Shown here: positions 31,600 to 42,215 of the stretch, piece after piece
How positions within the stretch are numbered: position 1 is the stretch's first letter
Layout of the letters: every line of letters begins with the position of its first letter
Assembly (NCBI GenBank): GCA_029817715.1
Contig: JARUPY010000356.1
Location: 715,001-779,000, forward strand
Direction of reading: 5' to 3'
From: Melastoma dodecandrum
Lineage: Eukaryota > Streptophyta > Magnoliopsida > Myrtales > Melastomataceae
DNA length: 64,000 bases
Position numbers and translations under genes: made by a program
Notes under the pieces: model-generated
What the model was told of the DNA's origin: nothing
Database searches by the model: none
The model's input: only the letters and a program-made list of their open reading frames with translations

Positions 31600-34500
31600 C
31601 GATCGGCCGATGAGTTATGGGACTCGAATCGGATGGAGGAAAGGAGTCACTGCCATGGTATTCGTTCTATGAGAATCCAGAGCTCGAGTGTTATACCAGG
31701 GAAAACTCGATAATGGGCAAGCCGAGTTGGTGCAATTGTAACTCGGTGGTTAATTACGGTGACTGCTTGGGGAAGTCTGAGTTCGGATCTTTTAGGAGTA
31801 TGGGATTAGTGAACGATGTGTTAGTGTGTGCACGTATGTGCCAAGACACTTTGTAATATATGTGAATAGTTGTTAATAAAGGTAAGTATTTACTGTTTAT
31901 TAATTACTTTTCTGCTCGTAGTTAACTTTACGGTAAAGTCCCATAGATTGATTATTTATCAATCTAAAATTGTCCTTGATCGGATAGATGTTTAAATGGG
32001 ACATAAACATCTAGATCAACGTCGAGTATAACTTAGGTCGAGTTAGACCAAGGGATGGATGTTCAAGTTATACTCGGGGGTGCCTAAGTTTATGGTACAC
32101 TAGACACGACCCGTTTATAGAGAATACCACATATTAAACGTCAATGGCCACTTCTCTTGTTGAACGAGTGTAACTAATCTCCTGACTTAAGACCTCAATT
32201 TATTCTATACGTGGAGTTGTCCACTTTGATGCCGTTAAAAGCAGTCTTTAATCGGATTGTGAGTAATACGATTATTGGGTGTGCAGTGAAGCGTAGAGAG
32301 GATAGTGTTGAGTCAATATAGGATTCATCGCTCTCTTGGATTAGAGAGTTGACATCCTGGCCTCTTGATTGAGATATTAGTGATTTTAAATACACGGCCG
32401 TGGATGAATGTTTATCATTCAAGTTAAGATCTATTATATCTCAGAAATCAAGTAAAATGATTAATTCAGTGATGACACATAATGCACTGAATTAATCAGG
32501 ATGTCGGTGAAATGAAGAGATTGAATTACACAGAAATCGGTTCATAGCGGTTTTAGTTCATGACTAATATTCTATTACGTTGGGTGGCTGAAAACTGTTG
32601 CTAGACGGTTATCTCAGTCTGTGTATGGATGTACACTGCCTTCGTATGTAGAACCTAGAGGGTCGCACGCAAAAGCACGTTGACATGGACATTAATTATT
32701 TAATTCTAATAGATATTGAAATTAAAAGATATAAATTTTTAGAATTAGAATTTGTTGGATTACAAATTTATTCTGAAATATTCGGAAGCAAGAAATCCTA
32801 GTGTTGGATTTAAGTTGATCAAATATGTCTAAGTTGTAGGCTATAATAATATAATTATATTATTATATAATAATTATTATTATATTGACAAATTAGTCAT
32901 CTCACCTACAACAAGGTAGCTTAGCTACGTGGCTATATATATATAAAAAAAAAAAACTAAAGTTGACGGCTTTAGTGAAATTGACAATGATGGCGGTTAA
33001 TGTTATTCACTTTTAACCATGTGCCGATTAGTGTCATTGTTTAATACGTGTGCACATCTACATTACAATATAAAAGACGAAGGACAATCGGCATATAAAA
33101 AGAGTAAGAGGAAAAAAAGATTAAAAAAGTGAGAGAGATAAAAAAGGAGACATTCAGCCACGGTAAAGGAATTGCAACCGGCTGAAGAGAAAAACGTAAG
33201 GCTTCCAAGAATAGTAAACTCAACGAGATCTCCGAGGACTAGCATCAAGAGGAGATCGTTGAATTCGTGTCGCGTGTGCGTGGATACTTCTAGAGGAGTC
33301 ACGTTTGGGACTCTTGAAGCTCGCATGCGCAACAACGAGGTATGTTTTATTTAACGTATTATTCGATTTATACGTATCACATAGATCCGGGACTATGTTT
33401 CGAAGAGTATTTTTCGAAACGAGCTTCCGCTGCGCTCGGTGGAAACCCATCACGATGGTGGGTTAGAGGGGTTTAGTTTAGGAGATAGGAAAGCTATCGA
33501 AATGAATGCTGATGATAGTTCTGTGTCCAGGATTGATTCAAGGCTGAAGGACAATTGCAGTGGTGCTGGAAAGAGAAGAAGTCGAGCGATAGAGGAGAGA
33601 TTGCACGGAGTCTAATCAAATTTAACGGGGAGAGTGGGTCTAAGGAAGATGAAAGGGAAGACTTGTCCCCTGATGGATGACCTGAGGACGAGAACTCCAT
33701 GTACAGGGAAATGTTAGAAGATGACGGCAAAGGTGATTTCATTTACTCGAATAATACAATACAGGACAGAGGAAAAACAGATTATTATAATCCATTACTG
33801 ATGAACTCATCGGTTGCATTTGGTTCCAATGATGGGGAAGATTTTATCTTGGAAACGGCTGAAATTTCAGGTGATGGTCCGATTTTTTTTAGGTATTTAA
33901 AAAAAAATGTAAAAGAGAGAAGTTTCTTATCATACCATAAATGACCCTCCAGAGGACTTGTCCATACCGTTCGAAGAACCTCCTTATGAGGAGACAAGTA
34001 ATACCTCTGATGTTAGTGCTAGTGATCCAAAGGTTGAAGTGCCACTGAAATCAGTTGGGCTGGAAGAAGCAATGCTCAAACAACCTGCTATTCAACCTTA
34101 GAATCCTTCCGAGCCCTGTTCAACTATTACGCAGATGGAGCCTAATTGACTGATTATACTGGTATTGTCTCCGACAAAGCAGATGCTAGTGAAGGTGAAT
34201 CACCTTCATCTGAAATTTAGCCTGGTTCTGCTGTAGAAAAGGCTGTAGGAGGACACCAGCCTTTTGAAGAAGCGGTCTTGACTTTTAATTGAACATCAGC
34301 TGAAGGAAATTTAGTAAGAGAGATTTAAGTATTCAGTGTGGGAATTTTCCTCTCCTTACTACCATAAACATATGTACTGATAGGAAGGATGTCGTAGCAC
34401 ATGGTGAGAGTGCGAAGTCCCAACATTAGTCTGATTTGGAGGTTCAGGAACTTAATGGAATTGCAGGCATGGAAACTGCTGCAACCGATTGTGATAAGGC

Positions 34501-35440
34501 CGTGGATGTGGCAGTTTTAGATGAGGAAGTTACTAAATATCAAAAGGGTACCAAAAGTGGAGGGCCTCTCGCAATTACTGAGGAAGGAGTGCAGAAAATT
34601 GATGTAGCCGGAGATCCTGTTGATCAGGTTAACAGGGAGCAAGTGGCTAACGAGAATTGTAAGTTATCTGTTGGTCCGGCAGAAGACGACATTCTGGAGC
34701 CCTCAGAGTTAAATCCAGGCCTTACTTCCTTGACTGGAGAGGATAGAGTAGACAACCTTACTAACCCTGAACCTGAAGTCCCTGTAAATTCCAATGAAGC
34801 TGCAGTGGAGTCTATTACTGGGAATAATGTAGCAAATGCTGAAAAAAAAAATGGAAGAATGGATACATCGTTGAATCAATTATCTGGTTCTGTATTGCCT
34901 CCTGAGCTACCGTCTCATCATTCAACCCCTGAAGTAGACCGTGGTCTTACATGCAACGATGTGACTGATGGAGTTGATGGGGAAAGCCATCATGTGTCTG
35001 GATCTGAAATGGTTGAGGCAGGAACACATAGTCCTCAAATAGTAGATACAGAAAAGGGAGTGGTTGATGTAAGTGGCTCAACGGTTGGAAAGGGGATAGT
35101 ATCTTGCCAACTTTTGAAAGGCCAGACGAAGTATATGTGGAAGGAAGTTCTACAATGGTTACCGGAGACATCTTTGAATCTCCAGCATTACCGTCCATTG
35201 GCCATTCAAATAACAGCCAAGCAAATGTCGGTTCTCCACTTGTCATCAGCAGCGTGGAGGTATCGGAAAAGGAAATTACTCGGACAATCTGAGAAAAGTG
35301 TCGACAAGAAATTTTACCATCTGATAGAAAAGATGTGTCTGATTTGCAAAACACAAAGGAAACTCTGAGCTCGAAGGCGCATAAGAGCTCCTCCACCTTT
35401 AATGTGAGGTCTTTGGATGAAAAGGTCCTTACTAAGTAAA
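31600..35440 (+). pseudogene. Captured N-terminal part of a plant PX-domain protein gene
   Basis: A second gene-like fragment inside the Tekay-type element. Readable pieces: ELECYTRENSIMGKPSWCN and KSEFGSFRSMGLVND (31617-31815); then, after a 1634-bp solo LTR, GLEGFSLGDRKAIEMN (33460-33510), MNSSVAFGSNDGEDF (about 33800-33845), and a long acidic Glu/Asp/Val-rich open frame (34436-35368). This pattern resembles the variable N-terminus of large plant phox-homology (PX) proteins, but the PX domain itself is absent, so the naming is moderate. Stops and frameshifts are common before 34.4 kb. The 3' end merges into the element's polypurine region at about 35440. Confidence 0.55.
31814..33457 (+). 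mobile_element. Solo LTR, 1634 bp, with CGATG target duplication
   Basis: TG at 31819 to CA at 33452, flanked by CGATG (31814-31818 and 33453-33457). Removing the LTR and one target copy joins VND to GGLEGFSLGD in one frame, which supports both boundaries. The 3' end carries GAGCTTCCGCTGCGC. An inverted, truncated relative lies at 62351-62620. No internal region, so it arose by LTR-LTR recombination. Superfamily unproven. Confidence 0.88.
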
Positions 35441-35465
35441 TTTCGAGGATGAAATTTTTTTTTTT

Positions 35466-35476
35466 AGGGGGTAGAT
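35466..35476 (+). promoter_or_regulatory. Polypurine tract of the Tekay-type element
   Basis: AGGGGGTAGAT immediately before the TG of the 3' LTR and preceded by a T-rich run, as is usual for this lineage. Confidence 0.8.
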
Positions 35477-37606
35477 TGTAAAGACCCGAAAAATTTAAGT
35501 TATATTATATGATGGGTACGTGCAATTTCTAATAATTTAAAAGGTGAGTCAAATAGATGACCTTAATCAACGTTCGATATGGACACGGGGGTTTGGTATT
35601 CTCGTAGTTATTGACATTTTGAGCGAAACATTATCGAAGCTTGTGTTCGATTACGTGTGACTGCGTCACGCGAGAAAGGGGAAACCCTTGCTCAAACGTA
35701 ATCGGGTTCAACTAGCGATTATCGATTTGCTCGTTTCTTTAATATTTCGGATGGGGAGCTAACATGAGGACCTAAATGCAATCTTTCCGGAAATTTAAGG
35801 ACTTTATTAAATGATAAAAAATATATTTATAAGACAAAAAGGGGAAGAATCAAGTGGGGGGATCGTTCCCCACCCGACACATGCACCTAGTTTCCTCGTT
35901 TTCTTTCTGGAATTCTCTACACTTTCTGGCGCCGATTGTAGTGTACGTATCACCCCCTCCCCTCGCCCGTCTCCTATTTCTGTTGGGTGGACGTGTGTTT
36001 TATGCGGGTAGACACGTCGGGGAGTTGGGGTAGGTCGGATCTGTTGTGGTATTGTCGTTGGTGCGTTGGATGCCAACCAGAATTTCGTCGACTTGGCGAG
36101 GCTCTGCTTCGGCTGAGCTGCTAGATACATGTTCCGTCCGGGAGCACTTGGGTGCCGCTAGGGATGCTGAACCTGGTGAGGGACAAGGACGCCGAGGGTG
36201 CTTTGTGAGCGGGGACGTGCCTGGTTTGCCTTCGGCAGAGCCGCCGTCCCCTTGTACGCACCACCTCTTCTCCCCTGCTTCGATGTTGTATGATCGTGCT
36301 CTGCGAAATTGTGCTGGACGGTCAAATGTTGCTAGGCTGTCTAGAGAAAAGCGTGGGGAGGGATGCGTTGAGGTCGGGGTGCGGATGAGTTGTCCGGTGT
36401 TAGCCATGTGCTTGTAGCCTGAGCTGACTTCATCTTGAGCAAAATCTCTTACGAATTGTTAATGGAAAGATGCCTCGGTACTTATATGTCATGTTAGTGG
36501 GAATGGGATGCGCTAATGTCGTTGTGTACTTGCTGTGATGCGTGATGCATGGCCAGCAATCTGATTTCAAATGCAGGTAAGTTGAATTCGAGGCTTACAG
36601 ATTGATTTCCATAATTGTGTTGAATGAGCCTTATTGTGGGCGCATGATGGTCGCGTTAATTTGGAAGTCAGGAGGCGGTGGTTGGGGACTGTTGACGATG
36701 GTCTTGGCTGAATCGACTAGAGGAGGTTACGAACCTTCGGACGGGATCAACCACGTCTAGCTTTGGTTAACGGTGGTTGGGGTCCGTAGGTTGTCGGTAT
36801 CCTTGTGTCGTATGGGAGCCGACCGTCGTCCGGTTGGGATCAGCCACGCCGCAGTTGTTGGCGAGTTGGATGCCACGCGGGCGTGCCGTCCTCATGTCCC
36901 GGTTGCTGTGCACATGAACTAGGAAGAGTGATACTTCAATCATCTGCTAATGTGCTAAATAATGAATTTCCTGGTCTAGTTTGCCTTGATTTGAGAAGAA
37001 AAGCCACTGTTATTGATGGTGTTACTCGACAGTGTGCCGAAGCAGTACGGAGGGGCGACAACCACACGCGGTTGTGCCCGCTGCCGTTACCCGGGCGCTC
37101 TAGGTGGAGTGGGTGAGGACGCACTACGGTGGTCCTGGCACCTTGGGAAGGGTCGATTTCTGAGAGGACGTGGATTTATGGAAGTCACCATGGGAAATTC
37201 CGTTTATTCTGCTTCTGCTGATTGGTGTGCTGCTGTTTATACGAATTACGGTGTTATGTTGTTATTATTCTGCTCAGTTTTGATTTGTATTACTTATAGC
37301 CAATCCCGTATGTTGCATAAAAATCTTTCAAAGAATTGCACGTTAGAGGTGGATGAGTGGTCTCATATTTCGCATGTGCATAGGGTGAGGCGTACTCAGC
37401 GAATTATCGTTGACCCCAATAGGGGACTATTGTTTTTAGTGTGATGCAGGGTTAAATAGAAAAAGGAGGACACGTGGCACATATTTACGAGATAAAACTG
37501 TAGAGGGTGCCACGGTGGAGGTATAAGTTTGTTGTTTCCGCTGTTGACTGGTCCGCTACTGCTGATCTACCTAATTAAATTGGAAAAAATTTTGTAGGTC
37601 GTTTCA
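35477..37606 (+). repeat. 3' LTR of the Tekay-type element
   Basis: 2130 bases, TGTAAAGACCCG to TTTCA. Longer than the 5' LTR; its GC-rich middle (35830-36420) has open frames on both strands with no domain. The final 950 bases match the 5' LTR closely apart from small indels. Confidence 0.88.
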
Positions 37607-37611
37607 ACTAC

Positions 37612-37729
37612 GTACCACACCACCTGCTAGTTGGGATGTTAATGTTGTCCATGTCAGGTGTTAGAAGAAACGAAGGGTTCTACTTCTACCAGACCAGCCA
37701 TTTTTGCAATGTCAAACGCGACGAAGAAC
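37612..37729 (+). pseudogene. NAD-dependent malic enzyme, exon fragment 2
   Basis: Between the two retrotransposons. The frame ending at 37729 reads QVLEETKGSTSTRPAIFAMS and then NATKN, matching the conserved malic enzyme segment EVLEAMKGSTSTRPAIFAMS followed by NPTKN. The donor site reads AACG|GTAC, and the Tat element inserted exactly at it with the target copy GGTAC. The 5' half (37612-37655) is decayed. Proline and an Ala-Glu pair of the family consensus are changed or missing. Confidence 0.82.
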
Positions 37730-37734
37730 GGTAC

Positions 37735-38718
37735 TGTTCGCGCACAGAATGGAACACGTCGGAAATATTTGGCAAAGGACTCATAGTAGTAGTATTGTGG
37801 TCGCCAGTAAGAAGATGCACTAACTTTATACAAAAAATAATGCAAGTCTTACAATCTTCAGAACATTAAAAGAAAAGGGCTTACAGCCATTAGAAGGGAA
37901 AAAGGGACACGATGGTGACGATGTAGGATCTTGTAGCGGCGGAGAACACGTGACGAAGGCCTTGGAAGCTCGCTCCGTCGGTGGTGGTCGCTGGCGGAGA
38001 GTTGTGACGAAGGCCCTACGAGCTCACTCCGTCGGTGGTGTCGCTGGCGGGGGTTGACGGCAAAGGCCCTACGAGCTCACTCTGCTGGTGGAAAGGGAGT
38101 TGACCTATGAACCGGGTCGAGGTATCTAATTTCCTAAGGTTGACGAACAAACTTCAGTGTTTTGGCTGTGTGTGGTCGTACCCTGTCTTGAAAAATCCTT
38201 CTGCTATTTATAGAGGATTTGTACGCGATTAACGCGTAACAGATAGATCGTTTTGCAGATCGTGTTATAGATCGTGATCCCTAATGTCGTGGGAGTGTCT
38301 CAACAACCCCCTTGATATATGGGATCACGTTCCTGGATATTTAAGATCAGTTACGATCTTTAACAAACGTGATTGAAAATGAATAAATTTATTTCAACCT
38401 CGTCGACTTGACTGATCTGTACGGACTATGATTGACTTGGTCGACTTATCCAGGATTCCGTCGACTTGACCCTACTAGCAGACCTAGCTACTGTTGAGTC
38501 ATCTTGACTGGCTTTGATCACTATATTCCTTCGTTGTGAGTCGACCTAGTCGACCCCGTTCATAAGTCGACCTAGTCGACTTCGTCATAAATCGACCTAG
38601 TCGACTTCGTCGTGAGTCGGCCTAGACGACTACGTCTTGGGCCGACTCGGAGTATGACTTGAGGGATTACTGGGTTTCTGTTCTAAACCCAGGCCCAAAA
38701 TTAATTGCCATGTCAACA
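37735..38718 (-). repeat. 3' LTR of the Tat element (left side)
   Basis: Same length as the 5' LTR and nearly identical. Preceded on the minus strand by a polypurine tract (AAAAGGGGGGCTTA, 38719-38732). Contains the same GTCGAC-rich repeats at about 38535-38635. Confidence 0.94.
38535..38640 (+). repeat. GTCGAC-rich short tandem repeats in the LTR
   Basis: Four or five units of about 25 bases built on TCGACCTAGTCGACTTCGTC, each containing two GTCGAC-type palindromes. Same array in the other LTR at about 50445-50550. Possibly a regulatory or binding array; function unknown. Confidence 0.8.
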
Positions 38719-38772
38719 TAAGCCCCCCTTTTATGCTGGGTTGGCTATGCCGACTCAGCAAAAATCATACCC

Positions 38773-38780
38773 TATATAAA
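38773..38780 (+). promoter_or_regulatory. TATA box of the antisense gene
   Basis: TATATAAA, 136 bases before the ATG at 38916 and just inside the LTR boundary (38718). A CT-rich leader ('TTTTCTTCCTTGCTC') lies about 35 bases downstream, where transcription would start. No comparable TATA is needed for the sense element here, so it is best assigned to the plus-strand gene. Confidence 0.7.
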
Positions 38781-38915
38781 GGAGAGTCATCGTCCTTTTC
38801 CCGCACTTTTCTTCCTTGCTCAACACTTCTTCATCTTCTCCAAGAAACTAGAAAACCCTCGCTTCCCGGAAAACTCTTCGTCTTCCTCCTTAACACTCTT
38901 CCGATCCTTAAAAAG

Positions 38916-41900
38916 ATGTCGACTTTCCAGGCTTTCGAGGTCCATAATCAGCGTGCGGGGCCAACCGGACCCATTCCGGTCACAGAGGATCGGGGATCGG
39001 GCGTCACCCTCGGACCTATCCTGCCGGAGCGTCTCTTCCCGGGGACAGTGCCGCTCAACTATCTCGTCACCGAGAAGCCCATCCCGATCTGCCATCCCAA
39101 CTTCGTCGATCCCCTCAACTGGGAAGGTCAGGGATCCTTCCTGTGTTTTCCTTCTTCGTCTAAATCTGAGATGGTGGAATGGCTCGAGATGTGGGAGGAG
39201 CACTTCACAGAGAGGTTTAGGAGTCAGAAGATTCTAAGGTTCTTTAGGATGTCCGTGGCAGACAAGAACTGTGATCCTAGAGTCTGCTCGGCTATGCTGC
39301 CTTTCTGGAACTCCTCAGTCAATTGCTTCTATTTCCCGGAGGGTCCCATGTCTATTACCTTGGCAGATGTGAAGATTTTGGCCAGGTGCAAAGTCAATAG
39401 CCTCCCTGTTCGCCAATACTCCCTGGCAGGCGATATTAATCCCAAGGGCGCCCTTCAGTACATGGAGGTGGTAAGCAGGCATTTAAAAATGGCCTCAGCA
39501 GGCAAAGAGCCAGATGAGAAGTTGTCGACCGAGTGCTTTGGCGCCCGGGAAGAGGTCGAGTTCCTCAGCACTTGGTTAAGCAAGTTTGTCTATTGCTTCC
39601 CAGGGAAGAAGGTCAGCCACACTTCTTATCCAGTGGCCAACTTTCTGAGGGAGACCAATGAAGAAATCTCTTGGGCCCCCTTCATTTTGGGTCTTCTTTA
39701 CCATGATCTGGACAGAGCGACGACTCAGATCAAGCCGTTTCCAAAACATCCAGCAGGAGGATTGCTCTGGTTAGTTCACCTTTGGTCAGCTATGTGGATG
39801 CCAGGATTGACTGGGTTCAAGGGCCCTGCTTCGCCCCTCGAGTCGGCCTATTATGGGGAGACCATCTTGGAGCAGTGCTGCCAGCGGAAGGATCAATGGC
39901 TTATGACATCGGTCACTGGCCACATGAAGCACATCGTCGACTTCGGCAGGGCAGATCGACGCAACTGGGCACCCTTTCCAGGCGGCAAGACATTTGCTCA
40001 GGAAATTAAGCTCCAAGCTGCTCGCGGCTTCTGGAATGGGGTATTGACCCGCAGGGACCTACCAGTCATCTTCGACGGCTACCTGACCTTTGAAGCCTAT
40101 AACCCTCAGCTGTGTGCAAGGCAGTTTGGGTTCATCCAGGGCGTAGCGGTTCCACTTGCTGACCCTACCGGTGGCTTGTGCGGGGATAGGATGAAGAGAA
40201 TTTCGTGCAAGCCGATCTCCCCGAAGACCCTCGACTTGCTCAACAGCAAGGCGCAGCTCTCCCAGATAGAATTCCCATCTGGTACTTCTGCCTGTTTCGC
40301 CACGCAATTCTTCACTGTGCTGTGGTCGACTACTTATGAAGAGCTGCGGGCTTTGATGCATTTCTTGGAGGTCTCCAATGAACCTGATTTTTACATGGGC
40401 GACGCACATATCAAAGCGAGAGGTAAAGGCTTAGCTTTACTTTAAGAGTATTGGGTTCTTAGTATTAATCGTGAGCTTTCTCCTTTTCAGGATCAATGAT
40501 GCCTCAGGGCTCTGGAAAGCCTAAGGCTCCCCTTGCCCCCGCTCCTTCTAGACTCAAGTCGACTGGCAAGGGGAAAGCTAAGGTGGCGAGCTCCAGGGAA
40601 ACAGCCGCAGGTGACCCTGCTAAGGCTCGACCTAAGGCTGCTCCAAAGCGCAAGGCGGCCGAGAAAGGAGATCTTGAGGAGATGTCTCTATCCCAGAGGA
40701 GGAGATTGGTGAAGGTACCAGCTTCAGTGGCGGCTCCTCTTCCCAAGTCGCCGACTACCGTAGCGGCGACTTCTTCTTCGAGGTCGCCAACAGCGGTGGC
40801 CCCAGTGAGCTCATCATCTGCTATTGTACCTACGACCTTAGCGACGGTCGATGTCGCTCGAGGAGCGGCTACAGAGGTATGACTCTACTGGTTATAATTC
40901 ATCCTGAGCTTCTGTATCTAACCCGCACTATATTGCCTAGGGCGAAGCGTCAACCGGAGGTGGTGACCAGCCTACTCCGGTTGCGTTCGAGACGGGTGCA
41001 ACGGCTTCGACCGCCGAGGTGAGCTCGACTCCCTGCTAGGATATATTACCCTAGTTCATACATGAACTTTAGTTTTATTACACTCCACTCTAGGAAGAGC
41101 AGGCTCCTGAAGCCTTGCTACAAGAAGGGACCGCTATGGTTTTAGTCGATCCTTCAACTCGGTCGACGCGGGAGGGGGCACTACCTCAGCCGATGCGAGA
41201 GGAGGAAGAACAAGGCGTCCCTTCTTCTTCAGCCCCCACTCCTGCACCACCAATGGTATGTGTTCTTCTTTCACACAAAGTATGGCGTTGTTATCACGAT
41301 TCTAACCGTGACACTTCACAGGCTCGCCCGAAGAGAGTGAAGACGACTGCTGGTCGCAAGAAGGCTCCTACTCCCTCCACTTCTTCAGGCGAAAGTTCTG
41401 AGGATTTACTACCTTCAGAGGTAAGTATTTGATTGCATGGAGGTGTTGACTGTTTGGGACATTGTGTCTTAGCAACATTTCATTTCTTATTCTGCAGGCT
41501 CCTGCTGCAGCGACCTCGACTGTCGACCCATGGGTGAAGCTTCATTAGGACATTGAAGAATTCTGCCGACTTCTGCTCATTGACCCCTTAAGCGTCGACG
41601 AGTTTGAGAAGATGCAGAAGCTGTTGAAGGAGATCGAGGCATCCCCTCGGGTTACGGACGAAATACTGGGGGCCTGCAAGAGCTTCAGGTCGACGTATTG
41701 GACTCGCTGGAATGATTACTACGCCGACCTGCTCGCCTACGACTTGACCGACTCGAAGATTCGGTCGATCAATGATGCTCGAGGGCAGGCCTCTAAAGCT
41801 GCACAGGACGCTCGCCAACGTTTGATCGATGTGCAAGAGAAACTGGCCGAGGCAGAGAGACAAATAGAGTTCTATACGAACCTCAAGAATGACCTGACTC

Positions 41901-42082
41901 GGCAGCTTGCGTCGATCAATACTCAAGAAATCGAGGAGCTGGAGGCCAACGCTAAGAAGGATAGAGAAAAGGTCGTCGACCTTTATGCCCAGCGAAACAA
42001 GGTGAATGCGAAGCGACGAGCTCGTAAATCCCTTGTCCTCGATTTCAGAGAAGTTGGCGGGTTATGGAGGCTAGACTTGTAA
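38916..42082 (+). CDS. Antisense six-exon gene with plant mobile domain (PMD)
   Basis: Exons 38916-40422, 40491-40876, 40941-41018, 41094-41255, 41322-41420 and 41498-42082. All five introns are 64-77 bases with GT...AG ends, and joining them keeps one frame of 939 codons. Exon 1 encodes a plant mobile domain (aminotransferase-like, PF10536 type): segments such as VHLWSAMWMPGLTGF and ILARCKVNSLPVRQY. Exons 2-5 are Lys/Ala/Ser/Pro-rich and basic, resembling a nuclear-localised tail. Exon 6 has a long coiled coil (residues AQDARQRLIDVQEKLAEAER). A TAG at 41546-41548, codon 761, would shorten this copy from 938 to 760 residues; CAG is the likely ancestor. PMD genes are often carried by plant transposons and have host members (MAIN, MAIL1) acting in genome stability. 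Role for this element unknown. Confidence 0.82.
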
Positions 42083-42215
42083 TCCAAAGAACATTGCAAT
42101 TCCATTATTTTAGCTTTACTGAACAAATCAAGTATCTTATGTCTCGAATGAATTTCTGCCTACTACGCTAAATTCATTCTTCCAAACAGCGTTACTGAAG
42201 CCTAGCGCGATCTTC

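Larger units (their letters stand above)
28468..37611 (+). mobile_element. Non-autonomous Tekay-type LTR retrotransposon carrying host gene fragments
   Basis: LTRs at 28473-29568 and 35477-37606 both begin TGTAAAGACCCGAAAAATTT and end GTCGTTTCA. Target duplications are ACTAT (28468-28472) and ACTAC (37607-37611). A decayed tRNA-Met primer site (29571-29582) follows the 5' LTR, and the polypurine tract AGGGGGTAGAT precedes the 3' LTR. The 5' LTR lacks about 1 kb present in the 3' LTR. No gag, protease or pol is visible in the internal 5.9 kb. The interior instead resembles a PWWP-domain gene and a PX-domain gene in the element's sense orientation, the second split by a solo LTR. The element lies inside the malic enzyme pseudogene. 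Confidence 0.82.

Noticed and set aside
36000..36420. Two overlapping ORFs (135 and 123 codons) in the 3' LTR
   Set aside because: GC-rich LTR interior open on both strands; no domain, and the segment is absent from the other LTR.
38535..38640. CRISPR-like regular repeats
   Set aside because: Short adjacent repeats without unique spacers, in a plant LTR; they are tandem GTCGAC units.
37735..38718. Reading the Tat element on the plus strand
   Set aside because: Polypurine tract, primer site, gag, protease and pol are all on the minus strand; only the extra gene is on the plus strand.
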